From NCBI GenBank assembly GCA_020847315.1, contig JADLCF010000240.1, positions 1 to 33,379 on the forward strand: a stretch of 33,379 bases of DNA, read 5' to 3'. Below the pieces are notes generated by a model, which was not told the origin of the DNA, did no database searches, and worked only from the letters and a program-made list of their open reading frames with translations. The stretch comes from Bryobacterales bacterium (lineage in GTDB: Bacteria; Acidobacteriota; Terriglobia; Bryobacterales; Bryobacteraceae). Below, piece by piece: positions 1 to 8,561 of the stretch (the stretch's first letter is position 1; every line of letters begins with the position of its first letter). The position numbers and the translations under genes are program-made.

Positions 1-547
1 GCGCGAAGTGCTCCACGGTCTCCATCCGGAAATAGGCCTGAAAGACGTCTTTGCCGTAACAGACGGCGCCGTGGTTGGCCATCAGCAGCGCATCGTACTT
101 GGGGATCAACGGCAGCATCGGGTCAGTCAACTCATCGGTCCCAGGCAGCCCGTATCCCGCCAACGGCACGCAGCCCATGGAGATCACCACTTCCGGCAGC
201 AGCGCCAGGCTGAGGCTTCGCCCCGCGGTGGCGTAGCCCGTGGCCACGGGCGGGTGCGCGTGCACGACGCTCATGATATCGGGGCGCAGGTTGTACACCG
301 TGAGATGCATCATGATCTCCGAAGTACGCTCCTTGCGGCCCTGGACCTTGTTCCCCTGCATGTCGACGATAATCAGATCGTCTACGTGCAGCATGCCCTT
401 GCACGTCGCGGTGGGCGTGCAAAGGATGCGTTCGTCGTCCAGCCGGATGGAGATATTGCCGTCGTTGGCGGCGACCCATCCTTTTTCAAAGACGAGCCGG
501 CCAACCTGGACAATATCCTCGCGTAGCTCTCGTTCTGTCTTGTGCAT
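1..547 (-). CDS. Class II aldolase/adducin family protein (partial, C-terminus off the left edge)
   Basis: This is the N-terminal 182 residues of a zinc-dependent class II aldolase of the FucA/RhaD/AraD type. These enzymes cleave or epimerise sugar phosphates in the cytoplasm. The start is the ATG at 547 on the minus strand, and the reading frame stays open to the window edge. The family glycine/asparagine loop GNISIRL lies near residue 30. A Glu in SEIMMH near residue 77 is the likely catalytic acid. The zinc-ligand pair HAH, followed by two prolines, is near residues 96-98. The last visible residues (ANHGAVCYG and a following helix) also fit the family. The substrate cannot be told from this part. 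It is divergent from the rhomboid gene, with about 147 bases between the two starts. Confidence 0.85.
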   Translation of the reverse strand, partial: MHKTERELREDIVQVGRLVFEKGWVAANDGNISIRLDDERILCTPTATCKGMLHVDDLIIVDMQGNKVQGRKERTSEIMMHLTVYNLRPDIMSVVHAHPPVATGYATAGRSLSLALLPEVVISMGCVPLAGYGLPGTDELTDPMLPLIPKYDALLMANHGAVCYGKDVFQAYFRMETVEHFA

Positions 548-694
548 CTGAAACTGAGATTGTATCATCGCGCGAAGCGGCCGTCGAAACGGCGAGACAC
601 CGGGCGGCAGGAGTTTCGATCTCCGCATGGAGCGATCGAACTTCGTTGCCTTTCAGCCAATCGCTCGCGGGTTTCGTACCATGGAAACGGACCT

Positions 695-1528
695 ATGTCG
701 AACCTTCGTATGTGCTCGCATTGCCGGGCATTCCTCCCGCCGAACGAGAAAGTCTGCCCGTATTGCGGAAACCCGATGGACGCGAAGCCGAAGCCGGTGC
801 ATGGCGACGACCGCGTAGCTGGCTTCGTGCTGAGTTCGCGCCTGGTGAGTTCCACCTTGCTGCTGCTGAATTTCGGGTTCTTCCTTTTCAGCATCGTGCT
901 GACCTACCAGGCAACAGGCCAGATGGGGTTCTGGAGCTTCCCAGGGCAGGTGCTCGATGTTCTCGGGGCCAAGAGCCCGGCAATTCGCCTGCACGGCGAA
1001 TGGTGGCGGCTGGTTACGGCAGGAGTGCTGCACGGAGGCCTGATTCACATCGGGATGAACATGTGGGTGCTCTACGACATCGGTCCGCTGGTGGAGGAGT
1101 TCTTCGGCTCTTACCGCATGGTGCTGATTTACGTGCTCGGCTCCGTGGTGGGCTTCGGAGCGAGCTATCTGTGGAATTGGCAGGCGCTCAGCATCGGCGC
1201 TTCCGCGGGGATCTGCGCGTTGATCGGGGCCATGATCGCGTATGGATTCCAGTACAAGTCGCCCATGGCGGGGGCGATTCGCGCTCATTTCGTGCGCTGG
1301 GCCATATACCTGGTCATCATCGGGCTTATGATCCCGGTGATCGACAACGCCGCGCACATCGGCGGCTTGGCCGGCGGCTTCGCGATCGCGTACCTCACCG
1401 GGGCCAAGTCGCTCTTTGACGACTGGAAGGAAACGCTCGTCAAGATCGCGTTCTACCTCACCTGCGCCGTGGTCGCGTACTCGTTTTTTCAGGTTTTTCA
1501 GAACCTCGCGCGAGGCATGGGCGCCTGA
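695..1528 (+). CDS. Rhomboid family intramembrane serine protease with N-terminal zinc ribbon
   Basis: A polytopic inner-membrane protein of 277 residues. I chose the ATG at 695 because the zinc ribbon begins there. An upstream ATG in frame at 542 would add 51 residues without family character. The N-terminus holds a zinc ribbon (C7, C10, C21, C24), followed by about six hydrophobic segments. The rhomboid catalytic dyad is visible: Ser170 in GASAG and His221 in AAHIGG. The HxxxN-type motif HIGMNMW is near residue 118, and a WWR motif is near 103-105. Rhomboids cut transmembrane substrates within the bilayer; no substrate is implied by the neighbours. The ribosome binding site is weak. Confidence 0.87.
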   Translation: MSNLRMCSHCRAFLPPNEKVCPYCGNPMDAKPKPVHGDDRVAGFVLSSRLVSSTLLLLNFGFFLFSIVLTYQATGQMGFWSFPGQVLDVLGAKSPAIRLHGEWWRLVTAGVLHGGLIHIGMNMWVLYDIGPLVEEFFGSYRMVLIYVLGSVVGFGASYLWNWQALSIGASAGICALIGAMIAYGFQYKSPMAGAIRAHFVRWAIYLVIIGLMIPVIDNAAHIGGLAGGFAIAYLTGAKSLFDDWKETLVKIAFYLTCAVVAYSFFQVFQNLARGMGA

Positions 1529-1570
1529 TCGCGTTCAACGCGCGGCCGGCCACGCATGCCCCTCCGGGTA

Positions 1571-2092
1571 TCAACCCTGGGCTTTCAACACCTGGAGGCA
1601 GGCTTTCATGAAGGCGGGCAGATCGTCCGGCTTGCGGGAACTAACCAGGTTCTTATCCACGACGACTTCGGCATCGGTATAGTCCGCTCCGGCGTGGATC
1701 ACATCGTCTTTGATCGCGAAGAAGCAGGTCGCCTTCCGGCCCTTCAGCATGCCGTGCGCGGAACAGAGCACCCAGGCGCCGTGACAGATGGACGCCACGA
1801 GCTTGCCCTCGTCGTCCATGTACTTCACGAACCGGTTCGCCCGGTCGTGACGCCGGATATAGTCCGGCGCCATTCCGCCTGGAACGACGACGCCGTCGAA
1901 CCGGGATACGTCCAGTTCGTCATATCCGATGTCGGCCTTGCACGGGTAGCCGAGCTTGCTGGGGTACGATTTCCCCGCTTCCGGACCGGCGACCACAACC
2001 TCGTAGCCAGCCTCCCGAAGGCGGTAAAGCGGGTACCAGATTTCCATTTCCTGGTACATCTGTTCCGCGAGAATCACAATCCGGTTGGTCAT
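1571..2092 (-). CDS. DJ-1/PfpI family cysteine hydrolase-like protein
   Basis: A 173-residue protein with the flavodoxin-like fold of the DJ-1/PfpI superfamily (class I glutamine amidotransferase-like). Members act as deglycases, chaperones or intracellular proteases, so the exact activity is open. The nucleophile elbow ASICHGAW places the reactive Cys at about residue 103 followed by His104. An acidic residue in EMEIW near residue 15-17 fits the conserved Glu. The core motif GVVVPGGMAPD near residues 67-77 is typical. The start is the ATG at 2092; an upstream extension in frame to 2140 lacks family sequence. The gene is divergent from truA with 76 bases between the starts, and convergent with the rhomboid gene. 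Confidence 0.88.
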   Translation of the reverse strand: MTNRIVILAEQMYQEMEIWYPLYRLREAGYEVVVAGPEAGKSYPSKLGYPCKADIGYDELDVSRFDGVVVPGGMAPDYIRRHDRANRFVKYMDDEGKLVASICHGAWVLCSAHGMLKGRKATCFFAIKDDVIHAGADYTDAEVVVDKNLVSSRKPDDLPAFMKACLQVLKAQG

Positions 2093-2168
2093 ACCTACTA
2101 TTCTACGAAGAGACGGGCGGTGGTCTGAGCGGCCCGCCACCCGGGATTCCCCGGACAGGAGCGCGTGT

Positions 2169-2912
2169 GTGCGGCGGATTCGCCTGGAACTGAGCTACGA
2201 CGGAACGGCCTACTCCGGTTGGCAGGTGCAGCCCGGTCAGGCAACCATTCAGGGGGAGTTGCAGCGGGTGCTGTCGCGGATCGAGGAGGCGCCGGTTACC
2301 GTGCATGGCTCCGGCCGCACCGACGCCGGCGTGCATGCTCTGGCCCAGGTGGCCGCGTTCGACCTGCGGAATCCGATTCCCCCGGAGAACTTACAGCGCG
2401 CGATGAACCGGCTGCTGCCCAGGGACATCCGTGTGAACGCGGCAAGCGAAGCGCCGCTCGACTTTCACCCGCGGCATCATGCCACGGCGAAGACGTACCG
2501 CTATCGCATCTACCGGGAGCAGGTTTGTCCGCCGTTTGAGCGCTTTTTCGTTTGGCGCCAGCACGCCACGCTCGATGAGACTGCGATGGAGCGATGCGCC
2601 CGCCTCTTCGTGGGCTGCCACAACTTCCGCGCCTTCGCCGCCGCGGACGAGCGCTATACGCCGGAAGCCGACATGCGCCGCACGATCTTTTCGACGGAGC
2701 TTCGTCGCGAGGGCGCCATTCTTTGCTTTGAGGTGCGCGGCTCCGGATTTCTGAAGCACATGGTGCGGAATCTGGTGGGCGCGCTCGTCGAAGTGAGCGT
2801 GGGGAACCTCAGCGAAGACGACCTGGCGGCCATGCTCCAGAGCGGGCGGCGCCACCTGGGCATCCGCACGGCCCCGCCCAGCGGCCTGTTCCTGGTGAGC
2901 GTGGAATACTAG
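2169..2912 (+). CDS. truA: tRNA pseudouridine(38-40) synthase TruA
   Basis: TruA converts uridines 38, 39 and 40 in the anticodon stem-loop of many tRNAs to pseudouridine. The protein is 247 residues, the usual size. The catalytic Asp sits in GSGRTDAGVHA near residue 43-53, and the N-terminal LSYDGTAYSGWQ and the C-terminal GSGFLKHMVRNLVG are family signatures. I place the start at the GTG at 2169, because a GGACAGGAG Shine-Dalgarno lies just upstream and family homology begins there. The in-frame ATG at 2085 would add 28 non-homologous residues. It precedes the ROK kinase by 72 bases, so the two may or may not be co-transcribed. Confidence 0.95.
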   Translation: MRRIRLELSYDGTAYSGWQVQPGQATIQGELQRVLSRIEEAPVTVHGSGRTDAGVHALAQVAAFDLRNPIPPENLQRAMNRLLPRDIRVNAASEAPLDFHPRHHATAKTYRYRIYREQVCPPFERFFVWRQHATLDETAMERCARLFVGCHNFRAFAAADERYTPEADMRRTIFSTELRREGAILCFEVRGSGFLKHMVRNLVGALVEVSVGNLSEDDLAAMLQSGRRHLGIRTAPPSGLFLVSVEY

Positions 2913-2984
2913 CCCTTTTTGTCCACGAGAATCCTGCTAATCTGAGGCTTCGCGGTGAATCCGCGACTTTCAGAGGAGAACCCA

Positions 2985-4004
2985 ATGCGTGTCGTAGCCG
3001 GCGTGGATCTCGGGGGCACCGCCATTAACTACACCCTGCTCAATGGCGAGGAGCAGTTCTTGATCGAATCGCTTTTCGAGCATCCCGCCCGATCGAAGGA
3101 GGGCCCCGAGATTTGCCTTCAACAGATCGCCGACGGGCTCGGGCTGGCGATCGAGCGGACGGGCGTCGCCAGCGGCGATGTCGTCGTGATCGGCCTCGAT
3201 ACGCCCGGCCCAGCCAGCGCCGCGGGCGTGCTAAGCGCGAAAGGCTCCACGAACTTCGTTCATGCGGATTGGGCCGGTTTCGACATTCGCGATGGGTTGG
3301 CCCGAAAGCTCGGCAAACCGGTCTGCTACTTGAACGACGGCAACGCCGGGGCGTTGTGGGGCCACTTCTCGATCTTCGGGGCTTCGAACCGGGCTACGTC
3401 GATCTCGGCGGTTATCGGGACGGGCCTGGGCGGGGGCGTCATCGTGGGGGGTGACGTGGTGAAGGGCCGCGCCGGGTTTGGCGGAGAGTTGGGGCATGTG
3501 TTGCTGCCGTGGCGCAGCATCCCGGGCGCGGAGACGATGGTGCCCCGGTGCAATTGCGGGAGAACGGGCGATCTCGAATCCGTCTGCTCTCTCACCGCGA
3601 TCACCAATACGCTTCTGCCCCACTTTTTGGCGAAGGAGCCGGAGCACGAACTGGCGAGGCTCAACGATATCGTGAAGGCCGCCAAACTCGTGCGCGGGCT
3701 CGCGGAGAAGGGCGATCCGCTCTGCCGGGAGATCTTCCGTATCCAGGCCAATGCGCTGGGCTTGTTCTATGACCAGATGATCAACACTTTCGACCCCGAC
3801 GCGCTGATCGTCGGCGGCGGCGCGGTCGAAACCGGAGAAGCGTTCCAGCAGTGGTTCCTCGAGCAGATCCGCGCCGGCATGCCCGCGCAGCGGGACGAGC
3901 AGAAAGATATCCCCCTCTATGTGATGCCCAACGGGGATACCGCGGGCGCGCGCGGAGCGGCCATCGAGGCGCTGAAACTGGCACGGGATGGCGGGCTCAT
4001 CTAG
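2985..4004 (+). CDS. ROK family sugar kinase (glucokinase-like)
   Basis: A 339-residue cytoplasmic sugar kinase of the ROK family, probably phosphorylating glucose or a related hexose; the sugar cannot be read from sequence. The N-terminal phosphate-binding motif GVDLGGT is at residues 6-12. The catalytic base is Asp118 in LNDGNAGALWG. The second nucleotide motif GTGLGGG is at 145-151, and the substrate-binding EGH equivalent ELGH ends at His171. The zinc cluster CxCGxxGCxE appears as C189-N-C191-G-R-T-G-D196-L-E: the third Cys is Asp, with another Cys at 201. The ATG at 2985 was chosen for the AGAGGAG Shine-Dalgarno at 2972-2978 and because the fold begins immediately. Confidence 0.9.
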   Translation: MRVVAGVDLGGTAINYTLLNGEEQFLIESLFEHPARSKEGPEICLQQIADGLGLAIERTGVASGDVVVIGLDTPGPASAAGVLSAKGSTNFVHADWAGFDIRDGLARKLGKPVCYLNDGNAGALWGHFSIFGASNRATSISAVIGTGLGGGVIVGGDVVKGRAGFGGELGHVLLPWRSIPGAETMVPRCNCGRTGDLESVCSLTAITNTLLPHFLAKEPEHELARLNDIVKAAKLVRGLAEKGDPLCREIFRIQANALGLFYDQMINTFDPDALIVGGGAVETGEAFQQWFLEQIRAGMPAQRDEQKDIPLYVMPNGDTAGARGAAIEALKLARDGGLI

Positions 4005-4036
4005 ACGCTCCGCAAGCCTCGCCAACCTGCGCGCTT

Positions 4037-5431
4037 CTAGGCCAGTTCCTTGACTGCGGCGATGATGTCGTTCACGGCTTTCTTGCCGTCCGAGAAGAAC
4101 ATCAGAGTATTATCCGCCGCGAAAAGCGGGTTGGGAATCCCGGCGAAACCGGGGCTGAGGCTGCGCTTCACGACAACCACCGTGTGTGCTTTATCCACGT
4201 CGAGGATGGGCATGCCGGCGATAGGAGAATTGGGGTCGGTGCGCGCGAGCGGATTCACCACGTCGTTCGCGCCGATCACGATGGCAACGTCGGTTTGCGC
4301 AAAAGTGGGGTTCACCTCGTCCATTTCCTTGAGCGCTTCGTAGGGTACGTCGGCCTCGGCCAGCAGCACGTTCATGTGGCCGGGCATGCGGCCCGCCACC
4401 GGGTGAATGCCATACACGACTTCCGTACCGCGGGCTTCAAGCAATTGGGCGAGCGCCCGCACGGTGTGCTGCGCCTGGGAAACGGCAAGCCCGTAGCCGG
4501 GCACGATCACGACGCGGCGCGCATTCTCGAGCAGCATTGCAATTTCTTCGGCGGAGGTGCTCTTCACCTTGCCCGCGTAAACATCCTCGCCCTTCTCCTT
4601 GGATGCCGGGGCCGCGCCCAAGCCTCCGAACAGGACGTTCGTCAGCGAGCGGTTCATCGCCTTGCACATGATCTGCGTGAGGATGATGCCCGACGCGCCG
4701 ACGAGCGAGCCGGCGATGATCAACATGTTGTTGCTCAGGACGAAGCCGGTTGCCGCCGCGGCCAGACCCGAATAGGAGTTAAGGAGGGAGATTACGACCG
4801 GCATGTCGGCCCCGCCGATGCCGATGGTGGCAAGGATGCCAAGCACCGACGACGCGACGACCAGCACCCAATAGTAGGAGATCGATTCCGGCTGCAGCAC
4901 CACCAGGACGCAGAGCGCCACGCTCGCCAAGGCGATCAGAGCGCTCAGGAGATGTTGGCCGGGGAAGACGATGGCATTGCCGCTCATGATTTCCTGCAGC
5001 TTGGCAAACGCAACGAGGCTGCCCCAGAAGGTGACTGCGCCAATCAGGCCCGAAAGCGCCGTGGCCACCGTCATCTGGAGGTCAAAGGCCGCTCCCGCGC
5101 TTTGCACCTCGATGAGCGCCGCGCCCGCCACGAGGACCGAAGCCGCGCCGCCGAACCCGTTGAGCAGCGCGACCATCTGCGGCATGCCCGTCATCTGGAT
5201 GCGCACGGCCAATAGCCATCCGATGAGGGACCCGACGACGAGCCCCGCCAGGATCACTTCATAGCCGACAATCGCGCGGTCCAGCATCGTGGCGACGATG
5301 GCGATCAGCATGCCGATCGCGCCCAGCAGATTGCCGCGCACCGCCTTGCGCGGGTGAGAGAGGCCCTTCAGCCCGAAAATAAAGAGGGCCGAGGCGATCA
5401 GATAGGCGAAATTGATGGCAACCGGGGGCAT
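4037..5431 (-). CDS. pntB: NAD(P)(+) transhydrogenase subunit beta
   Basis: A 464-residue inner-membrane subunit of the proton-translocating transhydrogenase, which uses the proton motive force to drive hydride transfer from NADH to NADP+. About nine hydrophobic segments fill the first 260 residues (domain II). The C-terminal 180 residues form the cytoplasmic NADP(H)-binding domain III: VVIVPGYGLAVSQAQH, then HPVAGRMPGHMNVLLAEA, and IGANDVVNP. It is the last gene of the three-gene pnt operon, starting five bases after the stop of pntAB. Length and motifs are normal. Confidence 0.97.
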   Translation of the reverse strand: MPPVAINFAYLIASALFIFGLKGLSHPRKAVRGNLLGAIGMLIAIVATMLDRAIVGYEVILAGLVVGSLIGWLLAVRIQMTGMPQMVALLNGFGGAASVLVAGAALIEVQSAGAAFDLQMTVATALSGLIGAVTFWGSLVAFAKLQEIMSGNAIVFPGQHLLSALIALASVALCVLVVLQPESISYYWVLVVASSVLGILATIGIGGADMPVVISLLNSYSGLAAAATGFVLSNNMLIIAGSLVGASGIILTQIMCKAMNRSLTNVLFGGLGAAPASKEKGEDVYAGKVKSTSAEEIAMLLENARRVVIVPGYGLAVSQAQHTVRALAQLLEARGTEVVYGIHPVAGRMPGHMNVLLAEADVPYEALKEMDEVNPTFAQTDVAIVIGANDVVNPLARTDPNSPIAGMPILDVDKAHTVVVVKRSLSPGFAGIPNPLFAADNTLMFFSDGKKAVNDIIAAVKELA

Positions 5432-5436
5432 CGTCG

Positions 5437-5718
5437 TTACTTTCTCCGGAACATCGCTAGCATTCGATGGGTTACCCAGAAGCCTCCCACCACGTTGATC
5501 ATGGCGAAGACAACCGAGAGGAACCCGAGGATCGTGGTGAGGGTGGTGTGCTGGGTGCCCGCGGATAGAATCGCGCCCACCACGGTGATGCCGGAGATGG
5601 CGTTCGAGCCCGACATCAGGGGTGTGTGCAGCGTCGGCGGCACCTTATTGATCACTTCAAAACCAATGAAAATCGACAGTACGAAAATCGTGAGTGCGGC
5701 GACGAAAATTTCCATCAT
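5437..5718 (-). CDS. pntAB: NAD(P) transhydrogenase subunit alpha, part 2 (membrane piece)
   Basis: A 93-residue membrane protein corresponding to the C-terminal membrane section of the E. coli alpha subunit, encoded here as a separate gene as in Rhodospirillum rubrum and many other bacteria. It has three to four hydrophobic segments, and the conserved TLHTPLMSGSNAISGI stretch is characteristic. With PntB it forms the proton channel. Its ATG (5716-5718) overlaps the TGA of pntAA by four bases, so translation is probably coupled. The three-gene split is ordinary in this family. Confidence 0.95.
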   Translation of the reverse strand: MMEIFVAALTIFVLSIFIGFEVINKVPPTLHTPLMSGSNAISGITVVGAILSAGTQHTTLTTILGFLSVVFAMINVVGGFWVTHRMLAMFRRK

Positions 5719-6896
5719 CCCTCCTGCGCCGGCGCGCCTGCTTCCGGCAATCCCAGCAATCCGCGAACGCGCGGTTCCACGACGGCGCCGTCGCGGGTGA
5801 GTAAGGTCTCGCGAAGAATCTGGTCGTCCGCATCAAGGGCCAGTTTGCCTTCCTTCGCCAGGTGCAGCAGGAAGGTGACGATATTCTTGGCGTAGAGTTG
5901 GCTGGCGTGGTGGGGTACGGTGGATGGCAGGTTGAGCGGCCCGTGAATGGCGACGCCATGCTCGACCACGACCTCGCCCGGGCGCGTCAATTCGCAATTC
6001 CCGCCCCGCTCGGCGGCCAGATCGACGATGACGGAACCCGGCATCATCCCGCGCACCATCTCCGCCGTGACGAGCACCGGGGCCTTCCTGCCGGGGATCG
6101 CCGCCGTCGTGATGACCACATCGCACTCGGCGACGACGCGCGCCATTAACTCGCGCTGCTTGCGGTAGAAGGCTTCATCCTGGGCCTTGGCATAGCCGCC
6201 CTGGCCCTCGGCGGCCTCGGTATCGAGCGGCAACTCCACGAAACGGGCGCCGACGCTCTCGACCTGCTCTTTCACCGCCGGGCGAACGTCATAGGCTTGC
6301 ACGACCGCGCCCAGGCGGCGCGCGGTGGCGATGGCCTGCAAACCGGCCACGCCGACGCCGACAATGAACACCTTGGCCGGGGCCACGGTGCCCGCGGCGG
6401 TCATGAGCATTGGGAACATTTTCGGCAGAGCATTCGCCGCCACGAGCACGGCCTTGTAGCCAGCGACAGTGGCCATCGAGGAGAGCGCATCCATGCTTTG
6501 CGCGCGGGTGATGCGGGGCATCAATTCCATCGAAAGGGCGCAGGCTCCGGTAGCGGCGATGGCGGCGACCTCGTCGGGATTCGACAGCGGATCAAAAAAG
6601 CCGATCACGGCCTGGCCGGGCCGCAAGCGCGCCAGTTCCCCGGCGCTTGTATCCGGGTTGCTCCCCGCTCCGCGCACCTGGAACACCACTTCGGCTTCCC
6701 GCCAGAGGGCCTCCGGCGAGGGGGCAAGCCGCGCTCCCTTCTCCACGAATGCGGCGTCGGAAAACCCGGCGGCTTCTCCCGCGCCCGCTTCCACCAGCAC
6801 GTCAAAGCCCGCCTTCACGAGCGACGGGACAAGCGCGGGCACGAGCGCCACGCGGCGTTCGCCCGCATCGGTCTCCTTTGGAACACCGGCGATCAT
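5715..6896 (-). CDS. pntAA: NAD(P) transhydrogenase subunit alpha, part 1 (NAD-binding)
   Basis: A 393-residue cytoplasmic NAD(H)-binding domain I of the proton-translocating transhydrogenase, related to alanine dehydrogenase. The N-terminal GVPKETDAGERRVALVP is the family signature. The nucleotide-binding loop FIVGVGVAGLQAIATA lies near residue 173-188, followed by an acidic residue in QAYDVRPA. The mobile loop AQDEAFYRKQ is present. The ATG at 6896 is preceded by a clear GGAGGAG Shine-Dalgarno at 6906-6912. It is the first gene of pntAA-pntAB-pntB and is divergent from the dienelactone hydrolase gene with a shared 189-base upstream region. Confidence 0.97.
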   Translation of the reverse strand: MIAGVPKETDAGERRVALVPALVPSLVKAGFDVLVEAGAGEAAGFSDAAFVEKGARLAPSPEALWREAEVVFQVRGAGSNPDTSAGELARLRPGQAVIGFFDPLSNPDEVAAIAATGACALSMELMPRITRAQSMDALSSMATVAGYKAVLVAANALPKMFPMLMTAAGTVAPAKVFIVGVGVAGLQAIATARRLGAVVQAYDVRPAVKEQVESVGARFVELPLDTEAAEGQGGYAKAQDEAFYRKQRELMARVVAECDVVITTAAIPGRKAPVLVTAEMVRGMMPGSVIVDLAAERGGNCELTRPGEVVVEHGVAIHGPLNLPSTVPHHASQLYAKNIVTFLLHLAKEGKLALDADDQILRETLLTRDGAVVEPRVRGLLGLPEAGAPAQEG

Positions 6897-7085
6897 GGAT
6901 CGGACTCCTCCATAGCCAAAGTAAAAGGATACCCAAAATCAGAGTGACACTGCTGAAATTCCACGATAGCGGCTCAACATTTCCAGCCGCGCGGCGTGGA
7001 GCGAGAGCGTCAGAACGCGACGGCTGCACGGCTACTCCGCCTCCCCGCGCTATGCTATGCTTCGCTCAACGGGGAGGGACTTCCG

Positions 7086-7979
7086 ATGATCGAGCGCAAG
7101 AAGGCTTCCGAATTTCCGCAGGAACTGCTGAATCTGTTTGACCTGTATGTGCATGGGGATATTGACCGTCGCGCTTTCTTCGAGGGCGCCAAGAAGTTCG
7201 CCGTGGGCGGGGTGAGCGTGGCGGCGCTGGTCGAGAGCCTTTCCCCGAATTTCGCCTGGGCGCAGCAGGTGGCCAAAGATGACCCGCGCATCAAGACGGA
7301 GTGGGCGGAAGTACCCTCGCCCAACGGGCTCGGCCGCATTCGAGGGTATCTGGTGAAGCCGGCCAACGCGACAGGCAAGCTCCCCGGCGTGCTCGTGGTA
7401 CATGAGAACCGGGGTTTGAACCCCTACATTGAAGATGTTGCGCGGCGGGTGGCCACGGCGAACTTCATTGCGTTTGCGCCGGATGGGCTGACCACCGTGG
7501 GCGGGTACCCCGGAGATGAGGATAAGGGGCGCGAAGAGTTCGCCAAACTCGACCGCGACAAGATGATGGAAGATTTCGTGGCGGCGGCCCGGTGGCTGAA
7601 AGCGCGGCCGGATTGCACGGGCAAAATCGGCGTTGTGGGCTTCTGCTACGGCGGCGGCGTCGCCAACATGCTGGCGGTGAAACTGGGCGGCGATCTCGCG
7701 GCGGCCGTGCCCTTCTATGGCGGGCAGGCGCGAGGGGAAGATGTCGCAAAGATCCAGGCGCCGCTATTGCTTCAGTATGCGAGCCTCGATACGCGCGTGA
7801 ACGCCGGGTGGCCCGCCTATGAGGAGGCGCTGAAGGCCAACGGCAAGAAGTACACGATGTACATGTACGAGAATACGAACCACGGCTTCCATAACGACAC
7901 GACACCCCGCTACGACGAGGCGGCGGCCAAGCTGGCGTGGAGCCGGACGATCGATTTCTTCAACGCGAATCTGCGCTGA
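7086..7979 (+). CDS. Dienelactone hydrolase family protein with a Tat-like leader
   Basis: A 297-residue alpha/beta hydrolase. The N-terminal 60 residues carry a DRRAFFEG twin-arginine-like motif (Arg28-Arg29) followed by a weakly hydrophobic segment ending in AWAQ, which suggests Tat export, although the leader is long. The catalytic set of dienelactone hydrolases is visible: Cys187 in VGFCYGGG, Asp235 in SLDTR and His266 in NHGFH, plus the partner Glu107 in VVHENRG. The natural substrate is unknown; carboxymethylenebutenolidase activity is only the family type reaction. The ATG at 7086 follows a GGGGAGGGA Shine-Dalgarno at 7071-7079. The gene stands alone between pntAA (divergent) and the MerC gene. 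Confidence 0.88.
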   Translation: MIERKKASEFPQELLNLFDLYVHGDIDRRAFFEGAKKFAVGGVSVAALVESLSPNFAWAQQVAKDDPRIKTEWAEVPSPNGLGRIRGYLVKPANATGKLPGVLVVHENRGLNPYIEDVARRVATANFIAFAPDGLTTVGGYPGDEDKGREEFAKLDRDKMMEDFVAAARWLKARPDCTGKIGVVGFCYGGGVANMLAVKLGGDLAAAVPFYGGQARGEDVAKIQAPLLLQYASLDTRVNAGWPAYEEALKANGKKYTMYMYENTNHGFHNDTTPRYDEAAAKLAWSRTIDFFNANLR

Positions 7980-7999
7980 ATGAAACTTTGACGGCGGCC

Positions 8000-8044
8000 T
8001 TGACAGACACAATGGCGCCGAATCATACTGAGAATGATAAATCA
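8000..8044 (+). promoter_or_regulatory. Candidate promoter with Fur/Zur-like operator upstream of the MerC gene
   Basis: A perfect TTGACA (8000-8005) is followed after 18 bases by CATACT (8024-8029), four of six matches to the -10 consensus. Overlapping the -10 end and the expected start of transcription is TGAGAATGATAAATCA (8029-8044), an AT-rich imperfect inverted repeat resembling the 7-1-7 Fur-family box. A Fur, Zur or Mur-type repressor bound here would block transcription. The element stands out because the surrounding DNA is GC-rich. The assignment is by eye and no regulator gene is in the window. Confidence 0.4.
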
Positions 8045-8091
8045 CTCGTAGAGAGCGGCCTCATCGCGCGCTCCTGCGTTATTTTTCTGTG

Positions 8092-8523
8092 ATGAGTACC
8101 GTTCCCGCTTCTCCGAACGTATCTGTCGCCCTGCCTCGCCGCGCCAAGGGCGGGCTTGACCGCGTCGGCATGATCATCTCCTCCACGTGCGCCGTCCATT
8201 GCGTGCTGATGCCCTTCGTTATTGGCTATCTGACCTACCTGGGGCACGGGTGGGTGGCTTCCGAATCCACGGAATTGCTGCTGGTTGGTTCCGCGTTTCT
8301 GGTAGCGATGGGCAGCCTTGTGCCCAGCTACACCAAGCATCGCAATCCGGCCGCGCTGGCGCTCTTCGCGCTGGGCTTGGCGGTGATCGCGGCCCTGCAC
8401 CTCGCGCAGGTGAACCATGGCGCCGCTTATGGCGTTGCCATGGCCGCTGGAGGCGTTCTGATCGCCGGAGCCCATTGGTGGAACCACCGGTTGTGCGCCT
8501 GCTGCCAGCGGCACGACCACTAA
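8092..8523 (+). CDS. MerC domain-containing membrane protein
   Basis: A 143-residue protein with four hydrophobic segments and the MerC signature: a Cys pair in the first transmembrane helix (STCAVHCVLMP near residues 32-42). The C-terminal tail ends in LCACCQRHDH, three Cys and two His that could bind a soft metal. MerC proteins of mercury operons carry Hg(II), but most chromosomal homologues have no mer genes nearby and are probably involved with other metals. No merA, merR or merT is present here. The ATG at 8092 was chosen; a GTG one codon upstream is equally possible. The Fur-like operator upstream supports a link to metal homeostasis. Confidence 0.82.
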   Translation: MSTVPASPNVSVALPRRAKGGLDRVGMIISSTCAVHCVLMPFVIGYLTYLGHGWVASESTELLLVGSAFLVAMGSLVPSYTKHRNPAALALFALGLAVIAALHLAQVNHGAAYGVAMAAGGVLIAGAHWWNHRLCACCQRHDH

Positions 8524-8561
8524 CCGGGCCGACCGGGAAGATTCACTCCCTGAAACACAAC

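Noticed and set aside
3851-5215. A 454-codon open frame on the plus strand
   Set aside because: It is antisense to pntB, is Arg/His-rich with no family motifs, and reflects GC-rich codon bias.
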